Part shown: positions 38,624 to 49,144 of the stretch, piece by piece
Layout of the letters: every line of letters begins with the position of its first letter
Numbering within the stretch: position 1 is the stretch's first letter
Assembly: GCA_001600055.1 (NCBI GenBank)
Contig: BCIV01000021.1
Location: forward strand, 76,290 to 140,289
From: Filobasidium wieringae
Lineage: Eukaryota > Basidiomycota > Tremellomycetes > Filobasidiales > Filobasidiaceae
Reading direction: 5' to 3'
DNA: 64,000 nt
The notes under the pieces: model-generated
Databases searched by the model: none
Told to the model about the DNA's origin: nothing
What the model saw: only the letters and a program-made list of their open reading frames with translations
Translations under genes and position numbers: made by a program

Positions 38624-38633
38624 TGAACGTTCA
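38624..38633. promoter_or_regulatory. Second, two-unit heat-shock element
   Basis: TGAACGTTCA is a perfect nGAAnnTTCn pair and a 10-bp palindrome, 16 bp beyond the first element toward HSP60. On its own it would be weak; next to the three-unit site it could extend Hsf1 binding. Confidence 0.6.
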
Positions 38634-38728
38634 AAACCACATTCGAACCATCTTTTTCACATACACACACACCCCTCCTTCCCCCTCGACCCCTCATCCA
38701 CATCGTCTCTTCATCCCCGTCAACCAAC

Positions 38729-40358
38729 ATGCAGAGAGCAGCCGCCCTACGAACCCTCCGACCCGCCCGATCGCTCGTCCGCGGGTATGCCACCCACAAG
38801 GAAGTAAAGTTCAGCAATGAAGGTCGAGCTGCCATGCTCAAGGGTGTCGATATCCTGGCCAAAGCTGTCAGTGTCACTCTCGGACCCAAGGGAAGGAACG
38901 TCATCATCGAGCAGCAGTTCGGAGGTCCCAAGATCACCAAAGGTGAGTCAGCGATGCGTATTCGCCCGAATTATGAATCGAGACATGCAGCTGATTCGTT
39001 TCATCTCGATCTCTTTTCGCTCAGACGGAGTAACAGTCGCCAAGTCTATCGTTCTCAAGGACAAGTTCGAGAACCTCGGTGCTCGGTGATTTGCATTCGC
39101 ATTCCGTCTCATCCTTGCGCGATCGCTCATTTCCGTCATTCACATAGTCTTGTTCAGGATGTAGCCAACAAGACCAACGAGGTCGCCGGAGATGGTACTA
39201 CCACCGCTACCGTCTTGACCCGAGCCATCTACGCCGAGGGAGTCAAGAACGTTGCTGCTGGTACGTTTCTCGCCTTGTCGTTACAGTATCGAGTCAGGAA
39301 GCTCAATAACATCGTCTCAATTTATAGGCTGCAACCCTATGGACCTTCGTCGTGGAGCTCAGAAGGCCGTCGAGAAGGTCCTCGAAGTCCTCGAGAGCAA
39401 CAAGAAGGTCATCACCACCTCCGAAGAGATTGCTCAGGTCGCTACCATCTCCGCCAACGGTGACGTCCACGTCGGTAACATCATCGCTCAAGCCATGGAG
39501 AAGGTCGGAAAGGAGGGTGTCATCACCGTCAAGGAGGGAAGGACCATCGAGGATGAGATCGAGATTACCGAGGGAATGAGGTTCGATAGGGGATACATCT
39601 CTCCCTACTTCATCACCGACGTAAAGGCCCAGAAGGTCGAGATGGAACGACCCCTCGTCTTGCTCAGTGAAGGAAAGATCTCTGCTCTCCAGGACGTCCT
39701 CCCCGCTCTTGAAATCGCCGCTCAGAGCCGACGACCCCTCTTGATCGTCGCCGAGGACATCGATGGTGAAGCCCTCGCCGCTTGCATCCTCAACAAGCTC
39801 CGTGGACAGCTTCAAGTCTGTGCCGTCAAGGCTCCCGGATTCGGGGACAACAGGAAATCGATCCTTGGTGATTTGGCCATCTTGACCGGTGGACAGGTCT
39901 TCACCGAGGAATTGGACATCAAGTTGGAGCGTGCTACCATCGACTTGTTCGGATCCACTGGATCTGTCACCATCACCAAGGAGGACACCATCTTTTTGAA
40001 CGGAGAGGGTCCCAAGGAGAACATCAACGCCCGTTGTGAACAGATCCGAGGTGTTCTCAGCGACGTCACCACTTCCGAATACGACAAGACCAAGCTCCAG
40101 GAGAGGTTGGCCAAGTTGTCTGGAGGAGTCGCCGTCATCAAGGTCGGAGGATCCAGCGAGGTCGAGGTCGGAGAGAAGAAGGACAGGTACGATGACGCTC
40201 TCAACGCTACCCGTGCTGCCGTCGAGGAGGGTATCGTCCCCGGTGGAGGTACCGCGCTCCTCAAGGCTTCCCTTCAGTTGACCGATATCAAGGTCGCCAA
40301 CTTTGACCAACAGCTCGGAGTTTCTATCATCCGATCGGCCATCACTCGACCTGCCAGG

Positions 40359-40399
<41 letters not shown>

Positions 40400-40713
40400 C
40401 GGAACTCTTTTGGACAAGTACGCTTCCCAGTTCAACTACGGTTACGATGCTAGCGTAGGAGAGTACTGCGATATGATCGAGAAGGGAATCTTGGACCCCG
40501 TCAAGGTCGTCAGGACCGCTTTGACCGATGCGGCAGGTGTCGCCAGTTTGTTGACCACCAGCGAGTGCTGTGTAGTGGATGCAGGTTAGTCGAGCTCGTT
40601 CAACCTTGTTGGTATCGTTGGAAACTAAACGTATTGCCTTTACAGAGGACAAGGCTCCTCCTCCTATGATGGGTGGTGGGATGGGAGGAATGGGCGGGAT
40701 GGGAATGATGTAA
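38729..40713 (+). CDS. HSP60: Mitochondrial chaperonin Hsp60 (GroEL family)
   Basis: Mitochondrial matrix chaperonin, about 575 residues. The first 20 residues ([20 protein letters not shown]) are rich in Arg and Ala without acidic residues, a mitochondrial targeting sequence; mature protein begins near ATHKEVKF. Conserved segments: [41 protein letters not shown] (nucleotide binding), [65 protein letters not shown], and the C-terminal Gly-Met tail ([15 protein letters not shown]) ending at TAA 40711-40713. Five exons: introns follow GPKITK, GARL-region and NVAAG near the start, and one splits off the tail after CCVVDA. Codon use is strongly biased to C-ending codons, as in highly expressed fungal genes; this leaves a long open frame on the opposite strand. 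Confidence 0.97.
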
Positions 40714-40983
40714 TGCCCTTCCTACGGTAGACGATTATACCAAAAGAATGAAAAAAACAGGAACTCAATCAGTCAGACGATCAGGTTCGTCGTTGTATTA
40801 TATGTAGAAAACATCAATGGAACCCCTGTTACTATTTCAATCCCCGGCGTGAACGTATTGAGAACGAGCATCTGATATGTGACATGCGACTCTAGCGCGG
40901 GGTATAGGAGCGGGTCATCTAGGTCTTACACTGAAACGAGAACGAGAAAAGTCTGGGACCGCTGCACTTGGTCGCAATCTGCC

Positions 40984-41544
40984 CTACAACATGGTCAATC
41001 CGGCGTAGACTCCCGCGGCGAGGACGGCAAACCCAGCGATCTCCTTTTTGGAAGTGAGATGGAAGGGGGACAAACCCATTGCCGCGTTGGTACCGTTGGC
41101 ACCGTTCGTACCCTTGGTGCCATTGACGCTCTTGGTGGTCTCGTTGAGAGCGCCGGTAGTCTGTGCGATACTGCCACTGGTCGTGTGACTAGCGGTTATG
41201 GAGGCGATCCCGCTCTCGATCGCCTAAGGGAAAAGGTGTGGGGTAAGGTAGTGGTCACAACGATCACGAGGGTCGTGCTTACAGAAGAGGCGGAGCTGGC
41301 GAGAGCAGAAGTGACTGACCCAAACATCCCGAGAGATTCAGAGGCGCTGGCAGACGCACTAGAGGCGGCTTCAGAGGTAGCTGACTCCACGGCGGAGCTT
41401 ACAGCTCTGGCCGACTGTCACGAAAAGGGGATGTGAGCAAGACGCGCTGGTGGGAGCATTGTACAGACTTACAGAGGCATCCTGGGCCATGACCGATCCT
41501 GCAAGGAGAGCGGTGAAAGCAGAGAAAAGCACGGCGGATCGCAT
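40984..41544 (-). CDS. Small GPI-anchored Ser/Ala-rich surface protein
   Basis: Probable cell-wall or plasma-membrane mannoprotein of about 150 residues. Exon 1 starts at 41544 with the signal peptide MRSAVLFSAFTALLAGSVMA; two introns follow. The mature part is Ser/Ala/Thr-rich (AVESATSEAASSASASASES, SVTSALASSASS, SGIASITASHTTSGSIAQTT) and so a likely O-mannosylation target. Three N-glycosylation sequons (NET, NGT, NGT) lie in ALNETTKSVNGTKGTNGANG. It ends in a hydrophobic GPI-attachment signal (EIAGFAVLAAGVYAGLTML), stop at 40984. A TATATAA element lies about 130 bp upstream on the same strand. No enzymatic domain; structural role inferred. Confidence 0.85.
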
Positions 41545-41670
41545 ATTGGTTGTTCTATGTTCCGAAAGTTTGGATTCAAGTGTAGTTGGCGAATATAAGC
41601 GCTGCTTGTCGTTGTGTTTGCTGGTATAATGACAAAGAATGTCCTCGCCACAGGACAGGTTCACACCTCG

Positions 41671-41677
41671 TTATATA
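41671..41677 (-). promoter_or_regulatory. TATA box of the GPI protein gene
   Basis: TATATAA on the minus strand, 127-133 bp upstream of the start codon at 41544. Position and sequence fit a TATA-driven gene. Confidence 0.55.
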
Positions 41678-41940
41678 CGTATCAGAATTTAGCCTGAGAA
41701 TATGAAACCTACGTCGATTTCCCCTTCAGGCTGACACGGGAAGGGGTCGCCTCCGTCCTATCCAAAGGAAGACCCCATGCGTAGCGTCATGGCCGCAGCG
41801 TCATGGCAAGAACTCACTCTCGCTCGCAGTCTAGGTATCGCACGGAGAGTTTCAAGGGGGACTGGTCGATATTTCAGGCAGTGGTATATTGAATGGTATA
41901 TTCGGAGCGTTAGCGATACAAAGGGCTTTCCCGAGGTTAT

Positions 41941-44916
41941 CTATTCCGTCTCTGTATCCGTCTCGTCTTCCTCGTCGATCGAAGGCTCCACCGAGCTCTC
42001 CCTGGCAGTGGTAGCTTGGACGTATCGAGCCGGTGGATTCTCGTTCCCAGCGACTTCCCTGGGATATTGAGCGACCTCGGACGACTGACCGCTCGTCCCT
42101 GAAGGACCCGCGTGTTCCTGTTGCTGGGCGAAACTCTCTGGCAGCAAAGTAGGAGTAACCGGAGCGTTCAATCGGGATAACAGACGTTCATCAATAGCTC
42201 TCCGCAGATCCATCATCTCCTGCATCAACGCCGCCGCCTCGCCGGGAGCGAGATGTTGCGTCCGGGAATTCCGATCGAGAACGTCTTCCATCGTCCTCAA
42301 CCTCTGCCTCTCGTCTATATCAGGCGTGCTCCTCCCGTGAGTCGACGAGACACGGGCCATTGGATTGGTATCGAACGTGAGAGTGGGAGCATGTTGGTCC
42401 GTGAAAGCAGGGACGAGGTATGGTCGATTAGACGTCGTCGGGGCGACCTTAAGCCTAGCGATATCCGTCGACGCGCTCTCCTTATCGGCCATGTTCTGTA
42501 ACCTCCTCATCGCCGCGGCCGCTGCCAACTGAGCAGGTGTTTCCGCGACGGTAGGATCCGGAACCTGTCCCAGTGGTCGAAAGACGGTCGGAGCCTGACT
42601 CGTGAGTGGGGTGACGGAAGGAGCGGGAGTGATCGTCCTTCCAAACGTTCCGGGTCTTTGAGGATGATCGGTGTTCGTTCCGGGATGATGAGGGACGGGG
42701 ACGGGGACGGGGACGGTGGACCATAGACCGACGGGACCGTTGGGTGGAGCTCTCGCTTGTCCTTCCACGTGAGGTTGGCCGGTGAACATGGTGGCGAGAG
42801 GTCCCACCATTTGTGGAGGGATGGGTGGTTGAGGGGTAGCACCTGGTGCAGGAGGGGGAGGAGGCGGTACAGCTGCAGCGGCAGGAGGAGGAGCAGGAAC
42901 GACCGGAGCCCCCGTGCTCAAAACGGTCCTCCGACTGACACAAACCAACCAAAAACCAAAAACCATCAAGCTCCGACCGGACCGTTCCGACCGACTCGAT
43001 CCGACCGACTCACCAAGTCGGACAACTCTGTTGCCTCTCCAACCAACTCCTCAAACAATGAAAATGAAAGACATGCCCGCACCCCAATCTCTTGGGCGTA
43101 TCGTTCGGCCCCTCCCTTTCCCCTTGCCCTTCCCTCCCCCTCGCGCCTCCCGGCCTCATCTCTTCCCTACAAATCACACAACTCTCCCCACCCATCCCTC
43201 TCAGGTCTTCCTCCGTCGCGTCGGGGTACTTGGAATCCATATCCTTGGTGGCCATTCGGTATTTCATCAAGTCCCGTGTCCGAGTGAAGAACGACCTGAC
43301 GGCGGTGTAGAGGGAATGGACGTGGTTGAGCGGGATGGAACCGTACAGCGAGAAGATGGTGTAAAAGTAGATCGCGTAGATGATCAATCGGAGCGAATCT
43401 AAAAAGGTCGTCGTCGTCGTGTCAGTGATTCATTCCAATCTCTCGAACGTATGCGGCGCATGAACCAGAGACGCACCACAAACCCAACCGACGTAGAACC
43501 CCGCCATACTCTTTCCCTCCCAGACGGGCGCGTCCTCCCTCCCTCTAGCTTTCCAAAGATCGATCAGCTTGATGATATAATCGGCCGACAGTCGTAGTCC
43601 GGTCGTCAGTGTGATTGCGAACTGCGGGTAGGGGAGGGTAGGGGAAGGTGAAAGGTGGAACGTTTTAAAGAGGGAAGAAAAATGAAAAAAAAACAAAGAG
43701 AGAGAGAGAGAAAAGAAGAACAACCCAATCAGCCCCCCCCCCCTCTTGTCCCAACGTCCAAACCTCATCATGACCCACCTCGGCCCCAAAAAGCACCACA
43801 CTCCCACCCAACCCGCCCAACGCCGTGCGCCCCCTCAACCCCTCCTTCCCCACGCTCGCCGCACCGAGACAGACGAGCGTGGCTACCGTATCCCAGAACA
43901 AGAAGAAGATCAGGATGACAGTGGTTCGCAGGTGAGTTAGACGGGTTGGACCGGGGGGTGGGGTTTGGTCCATCTGTGAATGACGGGGTGGGGTGGGGTG
44001 TTAGTGAATTGGGACGAGAGAGGGATGGGATGGGATGGGATGGGAAGAGGAGCGTGAACGTACATGATCGATCCGATCGTTCGTGATCCAATGGAACGAA
44101 CGGAGGAAATAGAGCGCGATGAACATCGCTACGAACGGAGGGTTCAGGTCTTCCCTAAACGTCGTAAATCGAAGCGATCGATTCAGTACACGAGAGCATA
44201 ACGGAGCGAAGACCCGGGGACTGGGGGACTGGGGACTGACCGGAAGAAAGTCAAAGCGAGCATGGATTCGGTTATGAAGAACCAGGATTTATCGTAAAAG
44301 TTCTATCCGTCGGCAAGACCGGTCGGAGATGTAGAAATACAGAGATCAGATCGGATCAGATCAGTTTCCCTAGATACCCTCGAGCGGAGGGACAGAAGGA
44401 CGGAAGGACGAGTCCGACGCACCTCGATCTCGATGGTCCGTAACGTGCCGAAGAAGATTGATTTGAACATGTACCCTGCTGTGATACAGATGAACGCTAG
44501 GAAGTTGGTCATCACCTAGAAGTGTGTGTGTGTGTGGTTGATCAGTTAGCGAGCCGTTTTACCTTGTCCGCTTTTCGAACGAGGAGGAGGACGAGAGAGA
44601 GAGAGAGGGAGAGAGAGAGAAAGAGAGAGGGAGAGAAGGAGAGAAGGAGAGAAGGAGAGAAGGAGAGAAAGAGAAAGAGAGAGGGAGAGAGAGAGAGAAG
44701 GAGAGAGGGAGAGAAAGAGAAAGAGAAAGAGAGGACACGCAGGGAGACGCCTCGGACTGTGCGACTCACGATCAAACTGCCACTATTCCCAGCGAGCTGT
44801 ACGGCGGTGGCGTAAAAGTTCAAGCGCTGGTTGTATACGTGGGAGACGAGGGCGATCGTGATACCGGTGGAGAGGATGCCGTAGGCGAAAAGCTGGGACC
44901 GGATGATGCTGGACAT
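41941..44916 (-). CDS. HRD1: ERAD E3 ubiquitin ligase Hrd1 (synoviolin)
   Basis: Multi-spanning ER-membrane RING ligase that retrotranslocates and ubiquitinates misfolded ER proteins. It starts at 44916 with MSSIIRSQLFAYGILSTGIT, followed by helices spread over short exons: FYATAVQLAGNSGSLIV, MTNFLAFICITAGYMFKSIF, TVILIFFLFWDTVATLVCLG, FAITLTTGLRLSADYIIKLI and LRLIIYAIYFYTIFSLYGSI. The RING-H2 is CVICREEM, a Gly/Glu/Arg-rich insert, LGCGHVFHFHCLRSWLERQQ and SCPTCRRTVL; an intron divides the final Cys codon. The cytosolic tail of about 340 residues is Pro-rich (VPPPPPPAPG), with AAAAAMRRLQN and a helix LAPGEAAALMQEMMDLRRAI resembling the Hrd1 cofactor-binding region, and ends TDTETE at 41941. 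The introns contain long purine repeats (listed separately). Confidence 0.93.
44585..44737. repeat. Purine-rich (GA)n/(GGAGA)n microsatellite in an HRD1 intron
   Basis: About 150 bp built almost only of G and A on the plus strand, with GAGA, GAAGGAGA and GAAAGAGA units. It lies within an intron of HRD1, so the transcript has a C/T-rich tract. An open frame through it (both strands) is a repeat artefact. Confidence 0.85.
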
Positions 44917-45311
44917 CGTTAGGTGCGGGGTGGATGGGGGTGCTGGGGTGAGTAGCGGCGGGGTGTGGTTATAGCATGAGAGGGAGCTGTGCGTTGTGTG
45001 TGCGACAGCTGGGAAGAGTGAAAGCAGAGAAGGGCAGGACGATATCCCTCTGTACGAGTCCATCATGTGGAGGCACACCCGACCCTGGCGGATTACCCGA
45101 GGCTTCAGGTATTTATTACGTCATGCGCGACGCGTGGCCACTTGAAACACCAACGTCTCCTTTGATTCAGGTCGCACGTCGCACGTCGTTCACTCGAGAA
45201 TCGGAACGATGCAGCGTCGATTCAGCATCGCCCGTTCAGTGTAAATTGCCACTTGCAGCTGTACACGGCGCCACCCATCGCAGACATCCACCGCATTCAC
45301 TCACACACGAT

Positions 45312-48133
45312 ATGCTCCGTAAACCAACCAACAGAGTAGACCTCCCAGTGAACCATCCACCCCACCCCACCCGTCGCATCCCGGCCATAACACTCACCTT
45401 CCTCCTCGTCCTCTTAGCAACCTACATCTCCTTCCGCCCGATACCTCCCACCCCTTCTTTTCCCCGTTCGCCCCATTCGTCCCTTCCGCCCCCCGATCCC
45501 CCCAGGCCGGGCCAACCTCGACCTCGAACCCAACTGAAACCATATACGGAGCGACAAAACCTGATCTTATCCCTGCAAGGACCGTACACCCCCTTCCTCC
45601 CGGATCAACAGCGGTACGATCGTGCCATCCATCTCTCCTCCGCCAGCCCGCTTTTGAAGTACAAGCGGTACACGGTGACTCAGGTGAACATCGTCAGTCA
45701 CTCGTCCCTTCTTCTTCTTCTTCTTCTTCTTCTTCTTCTTCTTCTTCTTCTTCTTCTTCTTCTTCTTCGCTCCTCGCTCGTCGGGCTGGCGCGCGCGTAC
45801 CTTTGAGCTCCACTCATCCTCGATTTCCATCAGTTACAAAGACACACGGCCCGGTACCCAATCCTCAACGCCTACTCGCACATTTCCTCCGCTCTAGATA
45901 AACTCGGTCGATCACCCAGTCGAGGCGCGGGAGTCGCAGGGGGACCGGACGACCCTCCCTTTCCTACCCTGCTCGAGAGGGATGAGTTAGAGACGTACCG
46001 CAATACCATCCAAGAATGGGGGGATAGTGGGTTGTTGGGTAACCTGACCCAGGGGGGACGAGCCGTGTGAGTCCACAACTCGGATCTATGAGTAGATCCA
46101 TACGGTCTCCGGGGGGTTCGTAACGAACGTCAGTAGGGGCTGAAAATGATTCTACAACTCTTATTCCCCGTTCCCTTGAAACCCGTTTCACGCGTCTCAT
46201 GTTGATAGGGCGAGGCAGTTGGGGTTGTCGTATAGGAAAAGGTACCCTCATCTGATCCCCGCTCGGCCCTCTTCCGCTTTTACTTCCACTTCCACTTCAC
46301 ATTCTGAACATGATCGAGATCGACCAACCAACAAGCCCAACAGAAATCCCAAAACCTCGACCCCAACCCCAAGCCCAAGCCCGCTCCAACCCCCATTCGT
46401 CCGCTCAAGCGGATCACTCAGAGTAATCCAGACGGCCCATCTCCTTCTACACGTGAGTCCCCCCCGTGCGTTCATCAGGGTCGTACAGCAGGCAGAAGGA
46501 ATGAGGGTCGTTAGTTGACGATTGACGTGTCGTCTGGCCGTCCGGTATAGGGGTTGTACAATCTGACCGAGAGAGGGGAAGGGGAAGGGGAAGGGGAAGA
46601 GGGAAGGGCGAGGTTGGAACTCGATTGGGTTTTTGTTGGTAATCGAGTGAGTGATCGTGATCGTGATCGTGATCGCGATGAGATGAAAGGCGATGGGAAT
46701 TGAATTGGATTGAATTGAATTTATTTTGGGTTTTTTTTTGGGGGGTGGAATGGACCGATCTGCCCAACCCGATTGGGGAACATGCTTGTTCCGGGCGTGA
46801 GAGCGAGTAAGTCTTGTAGGGATTTGATTGATTTTGAGATGCATAGATAGCTCCTTACCCCCTTACCCCTTTTTTACTCCTCCCCTCCCCCCCCCCTCTC
46901 AAAAAGGGCCGAACGCCATACCTCCCCCGGCTTACGTCTCTCAGAAAACTACCTCTCTTCCCTCTCCCCCCTCATCCTCCCCCAGCTCGACTCCCACCTG
47001 AGAACCAAACGGGGGTTGACGCCTAGGGAAGCGATGGGGTTGCTCAGTCTTTGTGGGTTCGAGAGTCAGCTGGTGCAAGCCGGTTGGAGTGGTTGGTGTG
47101 ACGTTTTCCGCGGGTTGGGGGAGAGGAGGGAATTGGATTTGTGGAGGAGGTATGGTTATTGGTCAGTAGTGTGTTCTTTGTTTGCGTCGGTTGGTCGGGT
47201 GAATGAATGAACGAGTGGGGATGGGGAGCTGATCGTATGCCCTTTTTCGGACGGGAGGTAGGATGGACGTCACAAAGTATTACGTCAAAGGTCAAGGGAA
47301 CCCCGCAAAGAAGAACGGGGGGGCAAGTCCCGCTCCCGTCATCTCCCTTTCGTTCTTCCCTGACCTGACGTTCATGTATAGTTGGCATGGACCAACGAAC
47401 TCCTCGCTCGATTGACGGATTCTCCTGTCGAGCAATGGGCAGGGTTGAATCGGACCCTCGATTCGGACCCTGTGACTTTTCCTAGAGGTGGGAAGAGGGT
47501 ATTTATCGTACGTCTCCGTTCGGTTCGGTTCCATTCGGTCCGGTTGGTTCACGTGGACGTCTGGGTTGATGTCGATCTCGTTCGGTTTTTTCCGATGCGG
47601 GGATAGGATCTATCACATGATAATCGGATGTTAGCCATCCTGACCGCACTAGGTATCCTCAAGGTTCGTCCTCCCTCGTTTCATCCCTGACCCAAAACCC
47701 AGGCCGGATCTGAACCGAGTCTCGGATTTCTACGTTCTGGATAGCGCGATACGCCTTTACCTACCGAATACGATCCGTCCGTTTGGAGCGAGTACGATCA
47801 AGGTCGGTTGAGTCCGTTCGGGATGAACCTCGTGGTCGAACGTTTGAGCTCGGGGGATGGTTCTTCTCACCCCGATCTCGTTCGGTTCTTGTTAAAGTGC
47901 GTCCGTCACCTTGCGCCTCTGTTCACAAAGAGTAACGAACTAAATAAAGATCGGTACGGTCACGGATTTCGAATAACAGCGACGAACCGGTCTTACCGTT
48001 ACATCCCGCCTGTCAGCTCTCGCCATACGCCTCGTTGAACATGTGCACGGTCGATGAGTTTGTACGATCACAGGAATGGGCCAGGAGCGGGGGGGAGTAC
48101 GAGGAGGCTTGTACTCATAGGGGATCGCACTAG
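45312..48133 (+). CDS. Membrane-anchored histidine acid phosphatase (phytase/MINPP family)
   Basis: Branch-2 histidine phosphatase that hydrolyses phosphomonoesters at acidic pH outside the cell or in the secretory pathway. The start at 45312 (MLRKPTNRVDLPVNHPP) is followed by a signal anchor near residues 27-42 (ITLTFLLVLLATYISF) and a Pro-rich stalk. The catalytic motif reads RHTARYPILN, with Thr where RHGxRxP has Gly; the nucleophile His and both Arg are kept. Later come SLRVIQTAHLLLHGLYNLTE, AERHTSPGLRLSENY, WTNELLARLTDSPV and VFIDLSHDNRMLAIL, where HD holds the proton donor. The end LNMCTVDEFVRSQEWARSGG matches the family C-terminus; stop at 48133. Introns carry a (CTT)n and GTGATC repeats. 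One junction, near 46632-46745, lacks a clear AG acceptor, so the model there is uncertain. No full phytase specificity can be claimed. Confidence 0.85.
45708..45768 (+). repeat. (CTT)20 microsatellite in the acid phosphatase intron
   Basis: About 61 bp of uninterrupted CTT. It lies inside the intron that directly precedes the exon with the RHTARYP catalytic motif, where it doubles as a very long polypyrimidine tract; the acceptor CAG is at about 45832. On the opposite strand it gives a spurious poly-lysine frame. Confidence 0.95.
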
Positions 48134-49144
48134 GCGGTCAGTTGGCTAGAGGGATCTTTGCGCCTTTGCGCTTGTAAAAAGCTGCAATCTCCGGGTTCAG
48201 ATGAAAAACAAACAACATAGATGGTATCGGCTTCTCAGCGACTCATGCAACTCATTCAACTCAAGAGCAAGAGCGTCGGAACGCTGATTGGTATGGATTT
48301 CATTACATGATGTACAGCATGTACAGCTGTACAGACTACAACCGCTCCTGGTAGTCACAAACGGCCCGTCCATCGACTTTGCGGGCCTGACATTCGCGAA
48401 AGGCTTGAAAGTGATGATCGCTAGCTCGCTAGTGTATCCATATCCGCAAGTTCCATGTCTAGCATCCTTTCCCGACGATCCGACGTTCAGGCTAGGGGCG
48501 GCGGTAGGGGTTTGGCTTGGCAGTGACGACCACGACCGGGACCTTTGGGCGGATCGTGCTTCCCGCGCTAGCCGGGGTTTCCTTTGAGAGAGACGCGCGG
48601 GAGATGCGTTCGTGTTTGACTTGGCGTTTGATGGTGAAAAAGAACAAGTCGGTCAGCATGATCAGAAATTATGGATATTCTGCAACGCGCAACGTCCTAG
48701 ATAATTTTCAAATCAAAGGTGATATACCGCACATCACGCCTCCACCACCTCCTCGTTCGTACGGCCCGGAGTATATCCGGAGTGTTCAAAGCCCAAGCGG
48801 GGGAGTGTCTTGCGTTCCGTTGTATAGGATGAAACGTTCACGCAAAGAGCAGTTGTCACACGTTTGGTCGTCAGACCGGTTACTGTCAGGTCGCTACGCC
48901 CCTTTCTGACAAAGTTATCCCGTTGGCCTTTCGATCGGATCGGAATGTAGATGAGAAGGGTGGGATGGGAAATGTATATAAGGTGGACGGAAGGGGGCTC
49001 GAACTTTCGATCCTTTTCCTCGACTCGTCCTCTCTTCTTCACCCAATTCCATCTTTCACAACTTTCTCTTTGACAGAGCCGATCTTCCTTCAAAACACAA
49101 CCAGCCAACCAATTAACCAACCGACCAACCGACCAACCCTCACA
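48134..49144. other. Intergenic region with palindromic TGTACA cluster and pectate lyase promoter
   Basis: About 1 kb. The first half has a short reading frame at 48221 (MVSASQRLMQLIQLKSKSVG) that can be extended through a 37-bp GT-AG segment, but it has no recognisable domain and I do not call it a gene. It contains the perfect 14-bp palindrome TGTACAGCTGTACA (48320-48333) next to another TGTACAGC. The second half is the promoter of the pectate lyase, with TATATAA at 48975-48981. Confidence 0.45.
48975..48981 (+). promoter_or_regulatory. TATA box of the pectate lyase gene
   Basis: TATATAA, 164 bp upstream of the ATG at 49145, followed by a pyrimidine-rich leader. Typical of a regulated, strongly expressed secreted enzyme. 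Confidence 0.6.

Larger units (their letters stand above)
38392..38728. promoter_or_regulatory. Bidirectional HSP10/HSP60 promoter
   Basis: The 337 bp between the two divergent start codons form a shared promoter, a gene order seen for HSP60/HSP10 in other organisms. It contains at least one perfect three-unit heat-shock element and a second GAA/TTC pair (listed separately), plus CACGTGAC near 38521-38528. The HSP60-proximal 90 bases are a pyrimidine-rich leader. Confidence 0.75.

Noticed and set aside
39303..40652. 449-codon open frame on the minus strand across HSP60
   Set aside because: It is the mirror of a strongly codon-biased HSP60 exon. Its translation is a Ser/Asp/Gly/Leu-rich sequence without motifs, and a known gene fills the other strand.
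44542..45078. Open frame on the minus strand reading through HRD1 exon 1 and the purine repeat
   Set aside because: It merges the true first exon of HRD1 with the intron microsatellite, which yields only Ser/Leu/Phe repeats. HRD1 splicing explains the region.
45567..45830. Poly-lysine frame on the minus strand
   Set aside because: Artefact of the (CTT)20 repeat on the other strand.
48221..48588. Possible two-exon small gene (MVSASQRLMQ...)
   Set aside because: The required intron would be only 37 bp and the product has no recognisable domain; a minus-strand reading of the same area is equally open.
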